Assembly (NCBI GenBank): GCA_009746045.1
Contig: RPFO01000256.1
Span: forward strand, 1,679,829-1,741,828
DNA length: 62,000 nt
Source: Mesostigma viride
Taxonomy: Eukaryota; Streptophyta; Mesostigmatophyceae; Mesostigmatales; Mesostigmataceae
Direction of reading: 5' to 3'
In this document: piece after piece, positions 54,201 to 62,000 of the stretch
How the letters are laid out: every line of letters begins with the position of its first letter
Position numbering within the stretch: the stretch's first letter is position 1
The notes under the pieces: generated by a model
The model's database searches: none
Seen by the model: the letters and a program-made list of their open reading frames with translations, nothing else
What the model was told of the DNA's origin: nothing
Made by a program: the position numbers and the translations under genes

Positions 54201-54935
54201 AGCCGTTGACATCCATGATGGGCAAGTAGCCGTGTGCACCACAGTTCATCATCTGCCTCTAAGGCCATCAAACGCCACATGGGTTTAGAAAAAAGAAAAA
54301 CGAGCGGCCCCTTGCAGTCCATTCATTTATAGAACAAACTACAACGGCGCTATAATGGCCAGACCCTGCCTAATAGCCACATCCCCAACCCCGCGATGAT
54401 GTTGGGGAAATGCGGTTACCCATGGAATAAAATGACCAGGTAAAGCGAGCCATGTGTCGCATGAAGGATTCACATGTATTTGCGAACGAACACGTTCTTG
54501 ACATCGCAAGAAGCAAACCCTTGCACAGGGGCGCGCAGTAATTGGAAGGCAACGGGGCTAACAGCGCTGCTATGCTGGCAATACGACCACCGACATTCTA
54601 TGCTCAGAACGAGATTCCCATTCGTTTCGGATTACAACTTGATTCGAAATTCCAAAGGTCTACCAGGGTTAGAACCAATCGCTATGCCTGCCGGTGATCC
54701 AGTAAGACGGCGGCCTGGGACTAACAAGGCTCTTCGTGGCGGCCATGATGCTGATGGGTTCAATAGGGCCCACTAGGCTTAACGGCCAACAAGCGTACCT
54801 TTTCGACTTGCTCGTGCCCGAGCTACTGAATATAGAGGGGAGGAACCATTCCAAGCCCAATGCAGGCGTGCAAAGGAGTGCCGTCACCAAGATTACTGCC
54901 CATGGAAGCGCCGAATAAGTTACACCGGCCCTCAT
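51256..54935 (-). CDS. CHST15-like carbohydrate sulfotransferase, three exons
   Basis: Predicted 465-aa type II membrane protein transferring sulfate from PAPS to a glycan, probably in the Golgi. Exon 1 (54935-54799) encodes MRAGVTYSALPW and a hydrophobic anchor (VILVTALLCTPALGL). Exon 2 (53855-52850) holds the catalytic domain: CIPYAYILGVWQCGTKDL (5'-phosphosulfate loop, about 116-133), VDASGGTF, the 3'-phosphate site VILRNPIDRLW (about 276-286) and LLVLRLEDYNK (371-381). Exon 3 (51510-51256) supplies ELEKVFRHLEV and FFDPWNGELAHMLDDEKFLW. Donors are AAAAG|GTACGC and AACAAG|GTGGGT; acceptors are CCCCCCAG|C and CCCTACAG|C. Exon 1 leaves two bases and exon 2 supplies one (Ser), and the second junction is phase 0, so the model is internally consistent. 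The closest type is GalNAc4S-6ST (CHST15). The loop has Gln where families usually have Lys. Confidence 0.85.
51511..52849 (-). other. Intron 2 of the sulfotransferase gene
   Basis: 1339-bp GT-AG intron. It contains part of a dispersed repeat at 51900-51965 and a short CCCTAA-bearing segment near 52370-52400 (CTAAACCCTAATGC) that is not a telomere array. CGTGCTACTCGTAATAGCA and CGTGCAACTCCTAGTAAGTA form a small local duplication near 52675-52715. Confidence 0.75.
53856..54798 (-). other. Intron 1 of the sulfotransferase gene, pyrimidine-rich
   Basis: 943-bp GT-AG intron. 53856-54060 is a C/T-rich run on the coding strand (G/A-rich on plus, with many GGGG runs) leading straight into the acceptor. 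It happens to be stop-free, so exon 2 looks as if it extends into a Pro-rich N-terminus; the splice phase argues against that. Confidence 0.7.
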
Positions 54936-55968
54936 TCTCCAGCGATGTCTTATCCTTCCAACTCGTGATAATATTGCCACGCCGTCAGATCTGGCCGATG
55001 CAGCCTCACGCTTATCTATGAAACGTTACACTATTGGCCCAGCTTCAACGCCATCGCCTCAACTCACATACGAAGCGCCTCGACAGCCAGAGACCGATAA
55101 TGCAAGGATAATGGCTATTAATGTGCCGCGCCCCGCTGCAAATTGTCAAACAAAATGCACCGGTCAGTCTCGTTTACGTCAAGCAATGCCCTCGCAAAAG
55201 GCGACCTGATTCCTGCACTTACTGCTGCATTCCCAGATCGTATTGATGAATGATCATCAATTCATCATCTGGGTTATGGTGGACAGGGTTACGGGCAAAT
55301 ATTCGAGCGATGCCACATTGCCATACGTGTGTATCGGACGGGGCAGCAAGAGCGCACCAACGCAGCATCTGGGAAAAAAAAAAATTTGCAGCAGCCCATG
55401 CAGCCCTGAGCCCACAAAAGAATTGGCGAACAACAGGGAAAGGTAAGGTTCTGACGAAGTTTGGGGGAAAAAAACAAACCTTCCCTTCAAGCTGTGGCCG
55501 GAAACTGGGAGCGCCAAGGGAGGCGCCTGAGGCTGGCGGGCATCCCTTGCTCGACGTTTGCAATTCGCGCGATGCAATGATGTGATCGGACAGGCAACGA
55601 AACACATTTCGGAAATCATCGCACTTCGGTCTAATAAGGGCGCCATTCATGAGGCGGGATCAGACGTTGCATATGCGCTTGCGTCTGAGCTTGGGAGTGT
55701 AAAAGCCTGCAAATCACGGTGATAAAAGTCAATTTAGTATGTTGCGCGCTGGCTAACGACTAGCATCTGGGGCAAGACCTCTTGGAAAGGCCGGGGATGG
55801 GCTGTATTGAGTGCTCATGTGCTAGCCATTGCGGTCCATCCGGCATGCTGAATCATGCGCCATGCATGCAAGAGAACTACAACATGCAAAGTGTTTGGAT
55901 GCGATAGAATACCATACAGCCTCGTGCGAAGAATTTATTTGCATAGCGCAGATTAGATTCTTCTGTTG
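54936..55968. other. Intergenic between two divergent genes
   Basis: Between the sulfotransferase (minus) and the coiled-coil gene (plus), so it probably contains both promoters. I see no strong TATA or CCAAT arrangement. A poly-A run lies at 55374-55384. No coding segment was recognised. Confidence 0.5.
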
Positions 55969-58900
55969 ATGGAGGAAGCCAGAGTCGAATCTGTGGCCGT
56001 GAGCGATGCAGTGCGCGCAAAAGCAGGTTCGGACAGCCATGAAGTTGAACCGCCAGCAACTGCAGCCCCATCCAGGGAAGTTCCAGCGCATGAACATCAA
56101 GGTCATGCTGCTGACGAAGTTGGTGGAGAGCACGTCGAGGCCGAAGATGGTAGCGAAGTCGATGACGATTCCAGCTATACGTACTCGGACGATTATTCAG
56201 ATATGTCCGATGACACCTCTTATTACGAGGGCGACGAGGACGCTGAGCACGTCGAAATCCCAACCGAGACCAGTAAACCTTCAAGAGAATCTGACGCTGC
56301 GCTGGAACTGGTGCGGAAAGCGGCAGCATTAGCACAGGAAGAGGCCGCAGCAGAGCTGGCCACGACCGCCTTACTCGCGTTGGAAAAGGAACTGGCCGCG
56401 CTGGAGGCTCAAAAGGACGCTATCTCCAGGGGCATGCTCACGAGCGCGAGCGAGCACGCGGACAAGGTACGGCCGGACATGGTTACGAGCAGCCGGCATG
56501 TTTCTAGCTTACGTACTGGGCATGACTGTCTTGTGCACAGTGGAACACTAGGTGCATGCTCCCTGAGGCTCTTGAGAGACAGTTCTGGTTGTGACAGTTG
56601 TGGTTACGATAGTTTTGGTTACAATAGTTGTTGTTGCGACATTAACCAAGTAAGCGGTCCCGACACGCGTGTGCTGGGAACAGGGCAGGGGGCATACCTT
56701 GACAGACAGGTCGAGGTCCTGTTATGGTTGGGAGGGGCCGGACGGGCGGTGAACTCACTTGCGCGTTTGTGTGTAGCATGCCGACGAGACATTGCAAGGG
56801 CCGAGGCGTTGCGAGGGCCATGGGCTATACGGATCCCTTGGCATCAAACAGTCCGCACCACAAGGGAGATGCATGTATGAATTGAGGGAACTGAGGGGGT
56901 GAACACCAATCATGATAATACTACTAACTAGTAGTATTGGCGAGGGCTAGCCCTTCCATATCCACGAGGGGTCGTTTTGCATAAGGGGTTTTTCGAGCAC
57001 GAGCGGGTGAAGAGTGCAATGGGTGCTAGCTGCCCTTACAGGCTTCACGAGGGCCATGACCCCATTCATAGGGGGTCGCTTTGCCCAGGTGGAGGCAAGA
57101 AGTGTTATTGCGTAGAGGGTGGGTCGCTTTGGCCCGTTCGAGCACGAGCGGGTGAAGAGTGCAGTGGGTGCTAGCTGCCCTTACAGGCTTCACGAGGGCC
57201 ATGACCCCATTCATAGGGGGTCGCTTTGCCCAGGTGGAGGCAAGAAGTGTTATGCGTAGAGGGTGGGTCGCTTTGGCCCGTTCGAGCACGAGCGGGTGAA
57301 GAGTGCAGTGGGTGCTAGCTGCCCTTACAGGCTTCACGAGGGCCATGACCCTTTTCATAGGGGGTCGCTTTGGCCCGTTCGAGCACGAGCGGGTGAAGAG
57401 TGCAGTGGGTGCTGGCTGCCCTTACAGGCTTCACGAGGGCCATGACCCCTTTCATAGGGGGTCGCTGCCTAGGTGCAAGAAGCGATACTCGTAGAGGGTG
57501 GGTCGGTCGGGGGGGCATGGAAGTTTAGCATGCTTCAGAGTGGGTGGGTAGCTAACGGACCTGTCACCTCATGCATCCCTCCTGTTGGGGTGGCAGCCTG
57601 GCGTGGCCCTACTGCCCTGCGATATATGCCATAATTCCCTTGCGATGCCATACTGCCTTGCAAAGCCATCGTCCTTTGTTGTCCCGTTCACCCCTAGTGA
57701 GCTGGCCTAGTAGCCCCTTGCTGACCCGTCCACCCCTGGCCTGCGCGGGCGTCAACACATCCCCCTTACCCCCCCTTTTTTTCAAACCCCCCTTCTTCCC
57801 AACAGCTGACCCCATCTTTTACCAACCCTTTCTATAAGCCCTCACTCTACTCCTCGGCCAATATCCACTATATGCTCCTTTTAGAATACCAGTATTTGCT
57901 ATAATCCTATACCAGCCCGTCATGTGCCCCTCCTATTCTGGCCCTGGCCCCTGTCCCATGCCGTCCGTCTGACCCTCTTCCCTGCCTGTGGCCCTATCCC
58001 GTCCTAACCCCCTAATCCCACGGCGTCTTTGCCCCCACGGACTCCCATCCCACCCCCCTCACTTGTCCACCCACCACTCACCCACCCACCCATAAACCCA
58101 TAAACCATAAACCTATGAACCCATAAACCATGAACCCACAAATCCCACACCCCGACCTGCCCGCTTGTCCCCTTCGCTGGTCCTGCTCCTGCGAGTTGTA
58201 GCGGAATCCAGCCCATTTCTTTTCCTTTCGCCGGCGCCCCACCCCCCGCCTACCTCCCTGCTCACCCCCCTGGTTCACCCCCCTCGCTTGTCCCTATTTC
58301 CGGGTCTCTGCGTCGGGCCTCACCCGCCAGGTGGCGGCGTTGAAGCGCGAGGCAGCAACCAGCCGCGGTCTACTAGCCAAGGAACGCGAAGCACTCGCCG
58401 CCACACGGCAGCGCATCGCCGAGAAGGAGGCGGGGCTGGAGGTAAGTAATGGAGGGGGGGGAGGGGGGGAGAATGGTAAAGGGCTTCTTATCAGGGGGGG
58501 GGAGGGGGATTGCTGAAGGGCTCCTTATTGGGGCTGGAGGTAAGCAAAGCGGGGGGGGGGGGGCAGAGAAAGGTAGAGGGCTTCTTGGTGGGACTGCAGG
58601 TGAGCAAGGGGGGGCGGAGGTGGGGGAGAATGGTGAAAGGCTTCTTGGTGGCCTGGGGGTAGGTTACGGGTGGCCCGTGGCCTGATGTTAAAGTAGCAGT
58701 ATGACAAGCGGTCTGCATCATGAAAAGACACTAGGCAGCCTGTTGCTGACAAGTAGGCGGGGCTGGAGGTAGGGCGGGTGGCCACCAGCTCGTTGACAAT
58801 GACCATAAGCCAGGCTTTTCGCTGGAAAGAAAATCAGTGATCTCGCACTGACATAGCGTCATGATGGCGCATCAAGAGCCCAAAATTGGCCTTTTTTTCA

Positions 58901-61156
58901 ATTGATTGTTTCTGAGTATCGCCGAGAAGAAGGCAGGGCTGGAGGTGGTCGGCTGGGAATGTTGGGAAACGGGCTTAATTTGAGAGCTGGAGGTAGGGGT
59001 GTTGGTTAGGGTATGGAGCTCAAGGGTGGCCAGTGCCCCGTTCACATGGTAGCAGCAGGGTGGCAGCTGTTTGCATGCTGGGAGCCACAGGGCAGCACGT
59101 TTCTGACGAGGAGGCGGGGCTTGAGGTACTAGCTGGGCCGGGGGTAAGCTCGGAGGTAGGGGTGTGACCGTGCTGGTGAAACGCTAGTTGGCCAGCATTG
59201 GAGGCGGGTGATGTTGGTGTGGATCACCGGTGGTGATGATGCCTGATCATGCGCTTTGATGGTTGGCCAACCCGGTGTTGGTCATGGCCCAACCCGGTGT
59301 TGTGCATGGCCCAACCTGGTGTTGGTCATGTCCCAACCCGGTGTTGGTCATGTCCCAACCCGGTGTTGGTCATGGCCCAACCCGGTGTTGTGCATGGCCC
59401 AACCCGGTGTTGGTCATGCCCCAACCCGGTGTTGTCCATGGCCCAACCCGGTGTTGTGCATGCCCCAACCCGGTGTTGTCCATGCCCCAACCCGGTGTTG
59501 TCCATGCCCCAACCCGGTGTTGTCCATGCCCCAACCCGGTGTTGTCCATGCCCCAACCCGGTGTTGTCCATGCCCCAACCCGGTGTTGTCCATGCCCCAA
59601 CCCGGTGTTGTCCATGCCCCAACCCGGTGTTGGTCATGCCCCAACCCGGTGTTGTCCATGGCCCAACCCGGTGTTGTCCATGGCCCGACCCGGTGTTGTC
59701 CATGCCCCAACCCGGTGTTGTCCATGCCCCAACCCGGTGTTGTCCATGCCCCAACCCGGTGTTGTCCATGCCCCAACCCGGTGTTGTCCATGCCCCAACC
59801 CGGTGTTGTCCATGCCCCAACCCGGTGTTGGTCATGCCCCAACCCGGTGTTGTCCATGGCCCAACCCGGTGTTGTCCATGGCCCGACCCGGTGTTGTCCA
59901 TGCCCCAACCCGGTGTTGTCCATGCCCCAACCCGGTGTTGTCCATGCCCCAACCCGGTGTTGTGCATGCCCCAACCCGGTGTTGCCCATGCCCCAACCGG
60001 GTGTTGTCCATGGCCCAACCCGGTGTTGTCCATGGCCCAACCCGGAGCAGTCCATGTCCCGCGGGTCCCCAGGCTGAGAGCTTGCGCCACACGTATTCCC
60101 CCCCCTGCTGTGGCGCATGCATGCCAGCACTGACCCCCCCCGCTTCTGTGGCGCACGCATGCCGGCACTGGACCCCCCCCCTGCTGTGGCGCACGCATGC
60201 CAGCACTGACCCCCCCCTGCTGTGGCGCATGCATGCCGGCACTGACCCCCCCCCCTGCTGTGGCGCACGCATGCCAGCACTGACCCCCCCCTGCTGTGGC
60301 GCATGCATGCCGGCGCTGACTGCCCACCCTGCTCACCGTCTGGTGACCTCACTTCCTGCCCTGTCCCTCACGGTCAACTCCTTGTGTGTGGTTCACCAGG
60401 CAGAGAACGTGCGACAGGCCAAAGCGCTGGCCACGCTGCAACGCACGCTGGAAGAGAAAGTGAGTAAACATTGGGTCTCCGGGTAAATAACAACAACAAG
60501 AGCACCCACCCATTTTCCCTCAAGTGCGCTCCATAGCTGAAGTTATTAGTGATAGCCGGTGTTCTTATTTATAGCCGGTGTTGTTAGTCATAGCCAGTGT
60601 CATTAGTCATAGCCGGTGTTCTTAGGTATAGCCGGTGTTAGTGATGCAATGCTTCCCTGTCCTGAAGCTCCCCTGGCTGGCATGGACGAAGACCAGGGCC
60701 TGCTCTGCCCACGGTCTATCTCCGCCCGGGGTTCAAAGTTCAAAGCCGTCATGGGATGTGGGCTCATTCATATCTTGCTATTCGTAGGCTACTTGTTATA
60801 AAAGCTCCATATCAAGTGTAACACGTTGCTGGCACCTGCATTTCCTTTGCTGTATGCCAAGCTGGTGTCCTGATCTCTGGTTTGTATGTTTCTGCTGGTG
60901 CCCCCCTCCCCCCCCCTCCACATATCAAGCGGGTGTCAGCCATGTTTTTCCCTGCGCGTTTTCCCCTGGTCCATTGATTGACCCAGAGTTTAGTATGTTG
61001 CTGGCATCCCTCCTCCCCCACTACCACAGATCACGCTGGTGTCCTGATCTCCTGCATTTATTTTTCTGCTGGCACCCCTCTTTTCCCCACTGCCACAGAT
61101 CAAGCTGGTGTCGGACGCCAGGCTTGCGTGGGAGCTGGCGGATGCCGAGAGCAATG
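55969..61156 (+). CDS. Coiled-coil protein gene, partial (at least four exons)
   Basis: Exons supported by splice sites and phase: 55969-56466 (166 codons, MEEARVESVAV start, acidic patch DDDSSYTYSDDYSDMSDD, then an Ala/Glu-rich helix), 58331-58441 (37 codons, ALKREAATSRGLLAKERE), 60400-60459 (20 codons, AENVRQAKALATLQRTLEEK) and 61099-61156 (IKLVSDARLAWELADAESN, ending phase 1). The first three are all phase 0 and read as one continuing coiled coil. Donors are AAG|GTACGG, GAG|GTAAGT, AAA|GTGAGT and ATG|GTGGGT. Exons may be missing between 56467 and 58330, and the gene runs on past 61156, possibly beyond the window. The function is unknown; a structural or scaffold role is a guess. The introns are packed with minisatellites. 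Confidence 0.65.
56990..57480. repeat. About 100-145-bp tandem repeat in the first intron
   Basis: Four copies of GAGCACGAGCGGGTGAAGAG...GCTTCACGAGGGCCATGACC, starting at about 56996, 57138, 57283 and 57381. They differ in the length of the spacer CATAGGGGGTCGCTTTG. Stop-free frames on both strands are repeat artefacts. Confidence 0.9.
57490..58330. other. C-rich intron sequence
   Basis: Pyrimidine-rich sequence leading to the acceptor at 58330. It includes repeated CCATAAACC/CCCATAAAC units at 58080-58140. No exon was recognised. Confidence 0.5.
58442..59130 (+). repeat. Reiterated exon-end/5' splice-site copies
   Basis: The exon end GGCGGGGCTGGAG|GTAAGT at 58429-58447 is followed by degenerate copies at 58527-58548 (GGGGCTGGAGGTAAGC), 58591-58606 (GGACTGCAGGTGAGC), 58751-58774 (GGCGGGGCTGGAGGTAGG), 58918-58946 (ATCGCCGAGAAGAAGGCAGG then GCTGGAGGT), 58983-58996 (GAGCTGGAGGTAGG) and 59104-59130 (GAGGCGGGGCTTGAGGTA). 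The first few form a roughly 70-bp tandem repeat with GGCTTCTTGGTGG. Confidence 0.8.
59265..60055. repeat. 22-bp minisatellite, about 36 copies
   Basis: Unit CATGCCCCAACCCGGTGTTG plus TC (22 bp), with C/G variation at CATGSCCC and GTS at the end. 22 is not a multiple of three, so all three forward frames and the reverse frames read through, giving open frames of up to 407 codons that are artefacts. It lies within an intron of the coiled-coil gene. Confidence 0.96.
60085..60325. repeat. About 40-bp minisatellite GCTGTGGCGCAYGCATGCC
   Basis: Six units of CTGCTGTGGCGCAYGCATGC, then CRGCACTGACCCCCCCC with variable C runs. It follows the 22-bp array in the same intron. Confidence 0.92.
60545..60645. 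repeat. 20-bp repeat TATAGCCGGTGTTCTTAGT
   Basis: Five units of RTAGCCGGTGTTNTTAGTCA with small changes, in the intron after the exon at 60400-60459. Confidence 0.85.
60852..61105 (+). repeat. Reiterated exon-start/3' splice-site copies
   Basis: The exon start CCACAG|ATCAAGCTGGTGTC at 61093-61112 has upstream echoes at 60857-60870 (GCCAAGCTGGTGTC), 60919-60938 (CCACATATCAAGCGGGTGTC) and 61023-61043 (CCACAGATCACGCTGGTGTC). Between them TTTCTGCTGG[CT][GA]CCCC also repeats. Each echo keeps a pyrimidine-rich stretch before it. Confidence 0.8.
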
Positions 61157-62000
61157 GTGGGTGGCGGGTGGAAGCACAGTGTACAATCAGACCAGCGTAG
61201 AGGGTTGTATGACCGACAGTTGAGAATGCCCACAAGAATGATGGGTGGAATAATACGAAAAAATAGTAACAAAAGTGGATGGGGGGGGGGGAACCTTGGG
61301 GGGGGGGAGGGAAGATTCGCAGCGTGGGATTGGTGGTGGGTGGGAGGACAGGGTGGGTGGGTGACGGGTCAAAGTACACAACAACCAGTATGATAAGACT
61401 ACCAGTACGATGAGACCAACGATGGCATGTCCTGAGAAGAATGGAGGGTGACGGTGGGAGCCATACGGAAGGGCAAACATTAATTTGGTGGTCAGTATAG
61501 TTGTACTAACTACATTTGACTAATAAATGCTAGTGATAAATCCTAGTGATAAGTCCTAGTGAGCTAAGGGGTTGTGGAGGGGTGGCCGGGGAATGGGGCC
61601 AGAGAGAAATGTGGACGCGCTGGACAGATGTCATAGCACGTGTGAACCGTGGAAGACATTCTCCATCCCCCAGTAATTGCGCCCACGCTCATAGCAACCT
61701 CACACCTGTGTATCCATGGCCATTTGGCGCGTGCAGACGCAGCTTTTTGTCGTCACTGCCATTCTTGTCACAAGGCACAAGTAGGTAGACTGCACACGGC
61801 GATGAGTCGTGGCGCCGTGACACATGGCGCGCATGTCATTGCCTGCTATCGCTAGCCAGCGCCCAGCGTCGTCACAAGTGTGCAGCATGCTACCCGGTGC
61901 AGCCTTGCGTTTTTTGCGCGCTTCTACAGGTATCAATTAGACTGGTATCAATAACACTTAGTAGGTACTATCAATTTTTTCTTACCACAATTAGTACCCT
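61157..62000. other. End of window; no exon recognised
   Basis: G-rich runs at 61280-61310. A short repeat CTAGTGATAAATC occurs three times at 61528-61562. A possible acceptor (CGCGCTTCTACAG) lies at 61917-61929. Whether the coiled-coil gene continues here cannot be told. Confidence 0.45.

Noticed and set aside
53856-54322. Pro-rich N-terminal extension of the sulfotransferase (about 155 residues)
   Set aside because: It is a C/T-rich intron ending in a strong acceptor. The upstream exon with a membrane anchor joins in phase, which the extension does not explain.
59249-60486. Overlapping open frames of 273-407 codons on both strands
   Set aside because: Produced by the 22-bp minisatellite, which has no stop in any frame. 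Only the 60-bp exon at 60400-60459 looks genuine.

Overview
The window is nuclear eukaryotic DNA from a repeat-rich genome. The evidence is GT-AG introns, LTR retrotransposons whose primer-binding sites match the initiator-Met tRNA (TGGTATC), LINE fragments, satellites and long gene-free stretches. The plant-type primer sites and a CHST15-like sulfotransferase make a green alga the best guess. That is inference and of low confidence.

Layout, 1-24 kb: G-rich microsatellite and a 366-bp tandem duplication (1-930); LTR element A (932-3606, TSD ACGTG); a 750-bp foldback with tRNA T-arm-like sequence at its centre (3714-4464); LTR element B (6347-8962, TSD CATTG). A satellite of about 75-bp monomers runs from 9.24 to 21.05 kb. 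It switches orientation at about 12.0 kb, shows higher-order repeats, and is interrupted by gag-only LTR element D (17328-20194, minus strand, TSD CAGGG). A GCATGCATGC minisatellite (21.3-21.8 kb) and an AT-rich tract (23.65-23.82 kb) follow.

Layout, 24-39 kb: a 225-bp repeat carrying the palindrome CGCCGGCCGGCG is split by gag-only LTR element C (24257-27456, TSD CACGC). Next is a multi-exon DDE-transposase-like gene (28.0-31.4 kb) with two frameshifts; one intron carries a near-copy of the same GC motif. A decayed Ty3/Gypsy-like element follows: a broken RNase H1/viroplasmin-type hybrid-binding domain, an intact gag (32946-34541), and a broken protease with Asp to Val at the catalytic site. 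35.4-39.4 kb holds no recognisable gene.

Layout, 39.4-50.3 kb: a nest of LINE fragments on both strands and SINE-like units. Their 3' ends share a hairpin core (CTCC[C]CAAC[G]GGAG) followed by (TTAA)n or (AATTT)n tails.

Layout, 50.3-62 kb: two likely host genes. A three-exon, 465-aa membrane-anchored CHST15-like sulfotransferase lies on the minus strand (54935 to 51256); its exon phases fit. A coiled-coil protein gene lies on the plus strand (55969 to beyond 61156); its introns are filled with minisatellites, several of which reiterate the exon edges including splice sites.

The mobile elements are nearly all non-autonomous (A and B without ORFs, C and D gag-only, LINEs broken), so they would depend on proteins encoded elsewhere in the genome. 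I recognised no complete polymerase-bearing element, no rRNA, no true tRNA and no CRISPR.
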